Source: Bacteroidales bacterium
GTDB lineage: Bacteria; Bacteroidota; Bacteroidia; Bacteroidales; UBA932
Assembly (NCBI GenBank): GCA_023230265.1
Contig: JALNXR010000130.1
Location: 1-6,151, forward strand
Direction: 5' to 3'
Length of the DNA stretch: 6,151 bases
Position 1 is the stretch's first letter; each line of letters starts with the position of its first letter. The translations under genes were made by a program, and so were the position numbers. This document shows, one piece after another, positions 1 to 5,946 of this stretch. The notes beneath the pieces are model-generated. The model was given only the letters and a program-made list of their open reading frames with translations, did not search any database and was not told the origin of the DNA.

Positions 1-631
1 ATACAGGAGAAGAGGGCACGATACTCTCTTTTTCCAGCACAACCGATACCCCACCCCTGTTGAGACACTCACTTACTGCATAATGAACAATTTTTGGGAT
101 TGTTAGAAAGTAATACCCGGATAGAGTTCTGACTCTGAGTTTATGCAGAACTTTTCCTGTCATGGGAGTTACAGTATAACCTGTTTTTTCTGAAAGGTAG
201 AAATTGTTACGAGCGATTATAGTCAGGGCAGCTTTCAGTTTTATATTAAATCCCAGCCTTTCATAATACGGTGACAGCTCAGCGGTGGCAGGTTTAACTA
301 TAAGGTAAGAGTAACCGGAATTTTTGCATATACGTGTAACCTCTTCTATCAGTACAGCAGCAAATCCATTTCCTCTGTGCTCAGGAAGAGTTGCCACCGC
401 ATATATGTAACCGCCGGTTATCGTTTCAGACCCTCTGGAAATATATGACGGAATAACAGATAGGCAGCTTACTATGCCATCATTGTCAGTCAATAAAAAG
501 TAACCTTTGCAATAAGGGAAGCATAAGTCCAGATAAGTGTCGATATAGTCCTGATCTTCTGTGAAAGAGGACCTCCATATGTTACTTATTGCTTCTCTGT
601 CTGCAACCGTTGCTTTTCTTACCGAATACAT
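1..631 (-). CDS. GNAT-family N-acetyltransferase, C-terminus cut off by the window edge
   Basis: This open frame begins with ATG at 629-631 (MYSVRKATVADRE) and stays open for 210 codons to the left edge, so the C-terminal end is missing. It belongs to the GNAT fold, which transfers an acyl group, usually acetyl from acetyl-CoA, to an amine. The acetyl-CoA pyrophosphate loop is visible as LPEHRGNGFA at residues 82-91, following the beta-strand GGYIYAVAT (73-81). The usual GNAT motif B tail, SPYYERLGF, is at 120-128. About 80 further residues follow the GNAT core, so the protein is longer than a minimal GNAT of about 150 residues and probably carries a C-terminal extension. It lies 52 bp downstream of the acyl-CoA synthetase on the same strand with no terminator between, so co-transcription is likely. 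No Shine-Dalgarno sequence precedes the ATG. The substrate cannot be deduced. The fold is a confident call; the function is open. Confidence 0.82.
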   Translation of the reverse strand, partial: MYSVRKATVADREAISNIWRSSFTEDQDYIDTYLDLCFPYCKGYFLLTDNDGIVSCLSVIPSYISRGSETITGGYIYAVATLPEHRGNGFAAVLIEEVTRICKNSGYSYLIVKPATAELSPYYERLGFNIKLKAALTIIARNNFYLSEKTGYTVTPMTGKVLHKLRVRTLSGYYFLTIPKIVHYAVSECLNRGGVSVVLEKESIVPSSPV

Positions 632-683
632 CTTAAGAATTTATTATAAGACACTGATCAGCCGCAATTTTTAAATATAACTG

Positions 684-2456
684 TCAGTCGTGTTTATAGA
701 TATCATTAATGAGATCTATATACTTTTTACGTACATTCATCCTCTTAAGTTTCAATGTCTGAGAAAGCATATTGTTTAACGGTGTCCACTCATCATTGAT
801 CAATCGAGGTCTTCTGATCTGTTCATGAGGTGCAAGTTTTTGATTAACAACATCAATCTCCCTGGAAATTTTCTTGATAACTTCAGGATTCTTTATAAGA
901 TCATCATTATCGGTATACTGGATTTTATGTTTGGCAGCCCAAAAGTGGAGAGTGTTAAAGGATGGAATTATCAAAGCAGAAGCAAATTTTTGGTTTTCTC
1001 CCACGACCATACAATTCTCTATGTAGGAAGACTCTTTTAACATGTTTTCAATAACCTGGGGAGCAATATACTTACCTGCAGAAAGTTTGAATATCTCCTT
1101 TTTACGGTCTGTAATTTTAAGAAATATCTTATCAACCATCATTCCAATATCTCCGGTATGGAACCATCCATCAGGATCCAGTACGGTTTTGGTATATTCG
1201 GGATCTTTGTAGTAGCCAAGCATTACATGAGGTCCCCGTGTAAGAATTTCACCGTCATCTGAAATTTTCATTTCAGTTCCCTCCATAGCTTTACCAACGG
1301 TACCGATTTTGATAATCATCTCCCTGGGATTGTTGACTGCAATAACCGGAGAAGTTTCTGTCATTCCATAACCCTCAAATATATAAAGCTTCGCAGCGGT
1401 AAAAAGTCTTATTATCTTCTCCTGAATAGCAGAACCACCGGAAACAACCAGCATCTCTTTTCCGCCCAGCTTCTCGCGCCACTTACTGTAAACAAGCTTG
1501 TCAGCCAATCCATAACGGAATTTATGATAAAGACCTTTGTTGGTGTAGTCATATCTGCAGGCGATAGAGAATGCCCATCTGTAAATAATCTTCTTTATAC
1601 CTGTAAGGTCTTTGCCTGCAGCCTCCAGTTTATTGAACATCATTTCCAGAACCCGAGGAACAGCACAGAAACCATCGGCGTGGCAATCAGCAAGATCAGA
1701 GCCAATTGTTGCCAGACTTTCTGCATAGTAGATACTTATTCCCTGATACTGATAGTCATAATTCATACTGCGCTCATATATGTGGCATAGAGGCAAAAAA
1801 CTCAGCATTTTATGTCTGTGATCCCTGATTTGCTGAACAGCATGACCAATAAAATTAAACACAAGATTTCTGTGAGAGAGCATAACACCTTTGGGAGTCC
1901 CGGTAGTTCCGGAGGTGTAAATGATTGTAGCCAGCTCATCTTCGTTGATGTTCCTTTTGTTCTCCTCCACTATCCCTCTGAACTTCTCTGCATTGGCAGC
2001 CCCAAGTTCAAAAAGTTCATCAAGATTTTTAATTCCGGCAATCTCATCCATTGTATAGATTACAGGGGGATTTTCCATCTTTTTCAGGGTAGGGTGGATT
2101 TTTTTATAAACCTGATCACCCCCTACAATAATTACGTGAGCCTCACTGTGTTTAAAAATATAACTGTAATCTTCTGTACTGAGAGTTGTATATACAGGTA
2201 TATGAATCATATGGGCAAGAGAAAGTCCCATGTCAATAAAGTTCCACTCTGGTCTGTTATTGCATACAGTAATGACATTTGTCATAGGTTTAAAACCGAG
2301 CGCAAGAAAGGCATATGCAAGTGTATGGGATTTTTGATAGTAATCATCAGTAGAATATTTTATCCACTTTCCGGAGTATTTGCGGCAGAGTATATCATCT
2401 TTGGGATAAAGTTCTTTTAGTCTGTCCAAGAGGTCAAACAATCTTTTTACTTCCAT
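684..2456 (-). CDS. fadD: Long-chain acyl-CoA synthetase (AMP-forming fatty-acid--CoA ligase)
   Basis: A complete 590-residue member of the adenylate-forming (ANL) superfamily. It activates a fatty acid with ATP to an acyl-AMP and then forms acyl-CoA, feeding lipid synthesis or beta-oxidation; it is probably cytosolic or loosely membrane-bound. Visible motifs in order are the ATP P-loop YTSGTTGTPKG (180-190), EGYGMTETSP (361-370, acyl/AMP site), GWFHTGD (430-436), the hinge and ribose region with D450 in TDRKKEIFKLSAGKYI (449-464), and the C-terminal catalytic-lysine motif SQTLKLKR (565-572, likely K569). That last motif is usually TPTLKLKR, but the lysine is kept. Length is normal for bacterial long-chain synthetases (about 560-640). 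The start ATG lies 3 bp beyond the aldolase stop codon with no Shine-Dalgarno sequence, so translation is probably coupled to the upstream gene. Chain-length preference cannot be read from sequence, and other acyl substrates are possible. Confidence 0.93.
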   Translation of the reverse strand: MEVKRLFDLLDRLKELYPKDDILCRKYSGKWIKYSTDDYYQKSHTLAYAFLALGFKPMTNVITVCNNRPEWNFIDMGLSLAHMIHIPVYTTLSTEDYSYIFKHSEAHVIIVGGDQVYKKIHPTLKKMENPPVIYTMDEIAGIKNLDELFELGAANAEKFRGIVEENKRNINEDELATIIYTSGTTGTPKGVMLSHRNLVFNFIGHAVQQIRDHRHKMLSFLPLCHIYERSMNYDYQYQGISIYYAESLATIGSDLADCHADGFCAVPRVLEMMFNKLEAAGKDLTGIKKIIYRWAFSIACRYDYTNKGLYHKFRYGLADKLVYSKWREKLGGKEMLVVSGGSAIQEKIIRLFTAAKLYIFEGYGMTETSPVIAVNNPREMIIKIGTVGKAMEGTEMKISDDGEILTRGPHVMLGYYKDPEYTKTVLDPDGWFHTGDIGMMVDKIFLKITDRKKEIFKLSAGKYIAPQVIENMLKESSYIENCMVVGENQKFASALIIPSFNTLHFWAAKHKIQYTDNDDLIKNPEVIKKISREIDVVNQKLAPHEQIRRPRLINDEWTPLNNMLSQTLKLKRMNVRKKYIDLINDIYKHD

Positions 2457-2459
2457 GGT

Positions 2460-3494
2460 TTATAGTTGTTTGGTTAATAATTTTTTAATATCGTATACAA
2501 ATCTGTCAATGTCCTCACGAGTAGTGTTAAATGAACACATCCATCTTACCTCCATAGTGCTCTCATCCCAGATGTAAAAATAATGAAGTTTCTGAAGGGC
2601 AGCGCAAAGCTCCTTTGAAATCCGGGCAAAGACAACATTAGTCTCAACAGGCCGGCTTATCTCAACCTCAGGAACCATGGTGAGAGAGTGCTCAAGATAC
2701 TTTGCCATAGCGTTAGAATGAGCTGCAAGTCTGATGTTTAATTCATTCTTAAGGAAAGCTTGGAACTGTACAGAGATGAAACGGCATTTTGAAAACAGCT
2801 GAGCAGCCTGTTTCCTGATAAACATGAAATTGGTGTTGAGCTCCTCCCTAAAGAGGACCACAACCTCTCCGATAAGCAATCCGTTTTTAGTTCCCCCAAA
2901 GGAGAGGGCATCAACGCCGCAATCTGCAGTGAACTCTTTTACAGGCAGTTTAAGCGCAGCAGCTGCATTAGATATCCTGGATCCGTCTATATGAAGGTAA
3001 CAGCCGAAACTGTGCATTAAAGTGGCAAGTTCTGATATCTCGTCAGGAGTATATAATGTCCCGAGTTCTGTCGGTTGTGATATTGAGAGAACTTTTACCT
3101 GCGAATGGTGCTGAACACCAAACTCTTTGAGCTCTTTTTTAACAGTTTCGACAGAGACCTTTCCATCTTTATGTTCCAGGGAAATTAGTTTGCAGCCGGT
3201 AAGTCTTTCCGGGGCACCACATTCATCCACATTTATATGGGCAGTGGCGGGACATAAGATAGCATTAAAAGGTTGAGTCATAGCCTTTAATGCCACGATG
3301 TTCGCACCAGTCCCGTTAAACACAGGATATGCCTCTGCATTACTTCCTAACAGAGTTTTAAAAAGCTCCTTCAATGATTTTGTGGCCTGATCCTCACCAT
3401 AAGCAATATCAAAACCGTTGTTAGCATCAATAATGGCTTCCAGAATTTCCGGGGCAACACCTGAATGGTTGTCACTGCCAAAGCTGTGTTTCAT
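2460..3494 (-). CDS. ltaE: Low-specificity L-threonine aldolase (PLP-dependent beta-eliminating lyase family)
   Basis: A complete 344-residue fold-type I PLP enzyme. The family splits L-threonine or L-allo-threonine to glycine and acetaldehyde, and often cleaves other beta-hydroxy amino acids. Visible features are the N-terminal SDNHSGVAPE (7-16), the phosphate-binding FNGTGANIVAL (59-69), AHINVDECGAPERL (85-98) with the histidine that stacks on the cofactor, HIDGSR (168-173) with D170 and R173, the Schiff-base lysine K203 in FGGTKNG (199-205), and R317 as a likely carboxylate-binding residue. The signature SQPTELGT (139-146) and DECGAPE match the Pseudomonas-type low-specificity enzyme rather than the E. 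coli LtaE type, which has ENTHN at the corresponding place, so the gene symbol is by function only. It is first in a unit with fadD (3 bp spacing) and lies just after the gcvH terminator. A related PLP lyase activity cannot be excluded. Confidence 0.87.
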   Translation of the reverse strand: MKHSFGSDNHSGVAPEILEAIIDANNGFDIAYGEDQATKSLKELFKTLLGSNAEAYPVFNGTGANIVALKAMTQPFNAILCPATAHINVDECGAPERLTGCKLISLEHKDGKVSVETVKKELKEFGVQHHSQVKVLSISQPTELGTLYTPDEISELATLMHSFGCYLHIDGSRISNAAAALKLPVKEFTADCGVDALSFGGTKNGLLIGEVVVLFREELNTNFMFIRKQAAQLFSKCRFISVQFQAFLKNELNIRLAAHSNAMAKYLEHSLTMVPEVEISRPVETNVVFARISKELCAALQKLHYFYIWDESTMEVRWMCSFNTTREDIDRFVYDIKKLLTKQL

Positions 3495-3530
3495 ATTATG
3501 AATTTAAGGGAAACAAGGTGTAAATATAAT

Positions 3531-3564
3531 AAAAAAACCCAAAGGATTTAACCGTTTGGGTTTT
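3531..3564 (-). terminator. Rho-independent terminator after gcvH
   Basis: Read on the minus strand, AAAACCCAAA (3564-3555) pairs perfectly with TTTGGGTTTT (3543-3534), giving a 10-bp stem. The 11-base loop can close further with two G-C pairs next to a single bulged C. The stem runs into seven Ts (3537-3531), followed by more A/T. It starts 20 bp after the gcvH stop codon, where a terminator for that gene is expected. In the other direction the T tract is only four bases, so it mainly serves the minus strand. It separates the ruvA-gcvH transcripts from the aldolase-fadD-GNAT unit, which must therefore have its own promoter or depend on read-through. Confidence 0.88.
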
Positions 3565-3584
3565 CAGAAAGTCTGTGATTAAAT

Positions 3585-3959
3585 TTAAATAATCTTCTGG
3601 TATGCCTGTGCATCTAACAGTTTTTCAAGTTCAGAGGGATCGGTCATCTCTATCTTTACCATCCAACCCTCTCCATAGGGATCTTTGTTGACAAGCTCAG
3701 GTGAATCTTCCAGTGCCGGATTTACTTCAACAATTTTACCGGAAATTGGCATAAGGGCATCAGCTACAGTTTTAACTGCCTCGATTGCACCGAATACTTC
3801 TCCCTGGTTAAGGGTTTCACCTTCTGTCTGGATGTCAACAAAAACAATATCACCTAACTGGTTCTGTGCGAAGTCTGTAATGCCAATTACTGCTATACCT
3901 CCTTCTACTTTGACCCACTCGTGGTCAGTGCTGTACTTAAGATTTGCCGGAATATTCAT
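3585..3959 (-). CDS. gcvH: Glycine cleavage system H protein (lipoyl carrier)
   Basis: A complete 124-residue H protein, of normal length for the family. It carries a lipoyl arm that shuttles the aminomethyl group between the P, T and L proteins of the glycine cleavage system in the cytosol. In some bacteria it also acts in lipoate transfer. The lipoylated lysine is K63 in GAIEAVKTVADALMP (57-71), which is the family's lipoylation hairpin. Other family marks are YSTDHEWVKVEG (9-20), GITDFAQNQLGDIVFVD (26-42), VNPALEDSPELVNKDPYGEGW (79-99) and the C-terminal helix SELEKLLDAQAY. The start is the only sensible ATG, directly before NIPANLKYS. P, T and L proteins are not in the window. It lies 40 bp downstream of ruvA, has a good candidate promoter of its own across the ruvA stop codon, and is followed by a clear terminator, so it may be expressed alone. 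Confidence 0.97.
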   Translation of the reverse strand: MNIPANLKYSTDHEWVKVEGGIAVIGITDFAQNQLGDIVFVDIQTEGETLNQGEVFGAIEAVKTVADALMPISGKIVEVNPALEDSPELVNKDPYGEGWMVKIEMTDPSELEKLLDAQAYQKII

Positions 3960-3976
3960 AAAGCTTTTAATTTTTA

Positions 3977-4005
3977 CAAATGTACTAATAAATTCAATAT
4001 CACAA
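3977..4005 (-). promoter_or_regulatory. Candidate Bacteroidota-type promoter of gcvH
   Basis: On the minus strand TTG (4005-4003) is followed by exactly 18 bases and then TACATTTG (3984-3977). This matches the known Bacteroidota primary-sigma promoter pattern, TTG near -33 and TAnnTTTG near -7, with an acceptable spacer. Transcription would begin near 3970, about 10 bases before the gcvH ATG. The TTG element is the last sense codon of ruvA, immediately before its TGA. This is the best-formed promoter in the window, with both boxes present at the right distance. It rests on sequence match only. Confidence 0.55.
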
Positions 4006-4590
4006 TCGTTTTAGAGCAACCTTGATCACCTCCTCAAGCTTGGCCTGTGGCATCTCGCGGATCACCTGATCTGTCACCTTATCCACATTTGAACGGGAAA
4101 AACCGAGCAACACAAGTGCTGTGGTTGCCTCTTCCCTGATTCTGGATGCTCCTGCAGAAGGGAGTGTTGTTGCAAGATCGTAAGGTTCTCCCTTGGTTAT
4201 CTTGTCTTTAAGCTCGATGAGCAACCGTTGTGCAGTCTTAAGCCCGATTCCCTTGATGCTTTTAAGCCGGTTTACATCCGAGGTGATAATCGCATTTCTG
4301 ATCTCTTCTGAGGAGAGGGAGGAGAGCATCATTCTGGCAGTGTTAGGTCCGATTCCGGAGACTCCGGTAAGCTGAACGAACAGATATCGCTCCTCTTTGT
4401 CAAAAAAACCGAACATCAACTCAGCATCCTCTCTGACATGGTGATGTATATAGAGTTTAACAGTTTGTTCCTGTTTTAGCTTTGAGTAGGTCTGGAGAGA
4501 TATCAGAATTTTGTAACCAATAGAATTTGCCTCCAGAATGGCCTCTGTGGGGGTGAGTTCAGTTAATACTCCCTTTATATAGTCATACAT
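4000..4590 (-). CDS. ruvA: Holliday junction branch-migration protein RuvA
   Basis: A complete 196-residue RuvA, close to the usual 190-205. RuvA binds four-way DNA junctions as a tetramer or octamer and loads the RuvB motor for branch migration in recombinational repair. Three domains are recognisable: an N-terminal OB fold (about 1-64) starting MYDYIKGVL; two helix-hairpin-helix motifs, GVSGIGPNTA (76-85) and SIKGIGLKTAQRL (111-123), which grip the DNA backbone; and, after a flexible linker (about 131-148), a C-terminal RuvB-binding three-helix domain (about 150-196). E54 and D55 in HVREDAE correspond to the acidic pin at the junction centre (E55/D56 in E. coli). Neither ruvB nor ruvC is adjacent, which is common outside proteobacteria. 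The gene diverges from sufS, with a candidate -7 box upstream. The start ATG has no Shine-Dalgarno sequence. Confidence 0.97.
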   Translation of the reverse strand: MYDYIKGVLTELTPTEAILEANSIGYKILISLQTYSKLKQEQTVKLYIHHHVREDAELMFGFFDKEERYLFVQLTGVSGIGPNTARMMLSSLSSEEIRNAIITSDVNRLKSIKGIGLKTAQRLLIELKDKITKGEPYDLATTLPSAGASRIREEATTALVLLGFSRSNVDKVTDQVIREMPQAKLEEVIKVALKRL

Positions 4591-4616
4591 ATCTTATGAT
4601 GGATAAACATTTCTTA

Positions 4617-4624
4617 CAAATTTA
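4617..4624 (-). promoter_or_regulatory. Candidate -7 box for ruvA
   Basis: On the minus strand TAAATTTG (4624-4617) matches the Bacteroidota -7 consensus TAnnTTTG exactly, 26 bases before the ruvA ATG. This would give a start of transcription near 4610 and a leader of about 20 bases. The matching upstream element is weak: CTG instead of TTG at 4644-4642, with a 17-base spacer. The surrounding sequence is very AT-rich, so a chance match is possible; position is the main support. Confidence 0.4.
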
Positions 4625-4657
4625 TGTTTTTAAAAGGGATTCAGAAATTTTGTTTGT

Positions 4658-4665
4658 TAATTTTG
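4658..4665 (+). promoter_or_regulatory. Candidate -7 box for sufS
   Basis: TAATTTTG at 4658-4665 is an exact match to the Bacteroidota -7 consensus TAnnTTTG on the plus strand, and lies 14 bases before the preferred sufS ATG at 4680. Transcription would start near 4672, leaving a leader of only about 8 bases. No TTG is seen at the expected -33 distance. If real, the box falls inside the longer possible sufS frame and so argues for the internal start. AT-rich context makes a chance match possible. Confidence 0.38.
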
Positions 4666-4679
4666 TCAAAAAATACCAG

Positions 4680-5906
4680 ATGGGTCTTATAAGAAACTTA
4701 AATGAATTAAGAGAACATTTTCCGGCACTTAAGCAGGTTATAAACGGCAGAAAGATTGTATATTTCGATAATGGTGCAACAACCCAGAAACCTCTTTGTG
4801 TAACATCTCTGGTTAACATGATGAATGAGGGAATTAACGGGAATATCCACCGTGCTGTTCACGAACTCAGTGCGAGATCCACAGAACTTTACGAAGGGGC
4901 ACGGGAGCGGGTGAGAAAATTTATAAATGCACAGTATCCGGAAGAGATAATCTTTACCTCCGGCACTACTGCAGGACTTAATCTGCTGGCATCCAGTTTT
5001 GGAGGGAAATTTCTTAATGAGGGAGACTCGGTGCTTTTGACCGAGGCGGAGCACCACTCCAACATTGTCCCATGGCAAATGGTCTGCGAAAGGAGGGGGG
5101 CAAAGCTTAAAGTAATGCCTGTGGATGAAGATGGAATATGGAGATTTGACTTGATTGAGAGATACTTAACACCTGATGTCAAAATTGTGTCGGTGGCTCA
5201 TATCTCTAATGTACTGGGGCTGGTTAATCCTGTAGAGGAGATTGTATCCGCTGCGCATAAAAAAGGAATTCCGGTAATTCTGGACGGTGCTCAGGGAATA
5301 GTTCACGAAAAGGTAGATGTTCGGAAGCTTGGATGTGATTTCTATCTGTTCTCCGGGCATAAATTATACGGGCCGACGGGTACCGGAGTTCTTTACGGCA
5401 AAAAGGCTTTACTGGAGAACATGCCCCCCTGGCTTGGAGGTGGTGACATGGTTGATACAGTCACCTTTGAGAAAACAACATATGCTGCACTACCCCTTAA
5501 GTTTGAGGCAGGCACCCCTAATTTTATCGGTGCAGCCGGCATGGGTGAGGCAATAAATTTTACGGAATCTGTATCGGAGGAGTTCCTCAGGAATCATGAG
5601 AAGGCACTTACCGGACAGATGCTTGAGGGACTCGGGAAAATAGATGGATTGAGGATTTACGGCACAGGTAAAGGTAAAATTCCACTCTTCTCCTTTAGTG
5701 TTGAGGGGATTCATCCCACAGATCTGGCAATGCTTCTTGACAAGATGGGCATTGCCGTAAGATCCGGTATGATGTGTGCGGAACCTCTTATAAGAAGATT
5801 CGGCTGTCACGGACTTCTGAGAGCATCTTTGGCTATGTACAATACATCAGAGGAGATAGACTATTTTCTGAAATCCTTACAGAGGGCTGTTAAAATGCTC
5901 ACATAA
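4680..5906 (+). CDS. sufS: Cysteine desulfurase SufS
   Basis: A 408-residue PLP-dependent group II cysteine desulfurase. It removes sulfur from L-cysteine as an enzyme-bound persulfide, yielding alanine, and hands the sulfur to SufE for Fe-S cluster assembly in the cytosol. Visible features are YFDNGATTQKP (28-38), the TEAEHHSN segment (121-128) with cofactor-stacking histidine, LDGAQGIVHE (201-210), the Schiff-base lysine K228 in SGHKLYGPTGTG (225-236), FEAGTPN (275-281), the persulfide cysteine C366 in RSGMMCAEPL (361-370), and the substrate-binding arginine R381 in RASLAMYNT. The frame is open to an ATG at 4596, which would add 28 residues. I chose 4680 because the protein then aligns with the usual SufS N-terminus and length (about 405), and a candidate -7 box lies in the extra part. 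The pair before the active cysteine is MM, where HH is usual. sufE follows 40 bp downstream without a terminator. A selenocysteine lyase (CsdB-type) role is less likely given sufE. Confidence 0.94.
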   Translation: MGLIRNLNELREHFPALKQVINGRKIVYFDNGATTQKPLCVTSLVNMMNEGINGNIHRAVHELSARSTELYEGARERVRKFINAQYPEEIIFTSGTTAGLNLLASSFGGKFLNEGDSVLLTEAEHHSNIVPWQMVCERRGAKLKVMPVDEDGIWRFDLIERYLTPDVKIVSVAHISNVLGLVNPVEEIVSAAHKKGIPVILDGAQGIVHEKVDVRKLGCDFYLFSGHKLYGPTGTGVLYGKKALLENMPPWLGGGDMVDTVTFEKTTYAALPLKFEAGTPNFIGAAGMGEAINFTESVSEEFLRNHEKALTGQMLEGLGKIDGLRIYGTGKGKIPLFSFSVEGIHPTDLAMLLDKMGIAVRSGMMCAEPLIRRFGCHGLLRASLAMYNTSEEIDYFLKSLQRAVKMLT

Positions 5907-5946
5907 AACAGAAAATCAAAACAAGCAGAAAGAAAACATAAATAAA

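Noticed and set aside
671..682. TATATTTA on the minus strand upstream of the GNAT gene, a possible -7 box.
   Set aside because: Same imperfect match in AT-rich sequence with no -33 element; the gene can be read from the fadD transcript.
565..683. Possible terminator or small RNA between fadD and the GNAT gene.
   Set aside because: No stem followed by a T tract is visible in the 52-bp gap.
749..764. Acyl-CoA synthetase C-terminal motif SQTLKLKR differing from the usual TPTLKLKR.
   Set aside because: The catalytic lysine is kept and the flanking positions vary in the family, so this is not evidence of an altered enzyme.
1812..2420. A 202-codon open frame on the plus strand opposite the acyl-CoA synthetase gene.
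   Set aside because: It lies wholly within a strongly recognised gene on the other strand, shows no family motif, and has a composition expected of an antisense shadow.
3521..3528. TATATTTA on the minus strand upstream of the threonine aldolase, a possible -7 box.
   Set aside because: It matches seven of eight consensus positions but lacks the final G and has no TTG at the right distance. The gene needs a promoter here, but this box is too weak to call.
4707..5078. A 123-codon open frame on the minus strand opposite sufS, with other shorter ones nearby.
   Set aside because: It overlaps the conserved SufS coding region and shows no recognisable protein features.
5907..5946. Possible regulatory element between sufS and sufE.
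   Set aside because: The 40-bp spacer is simply A-rich, with no hairpin or repeat.
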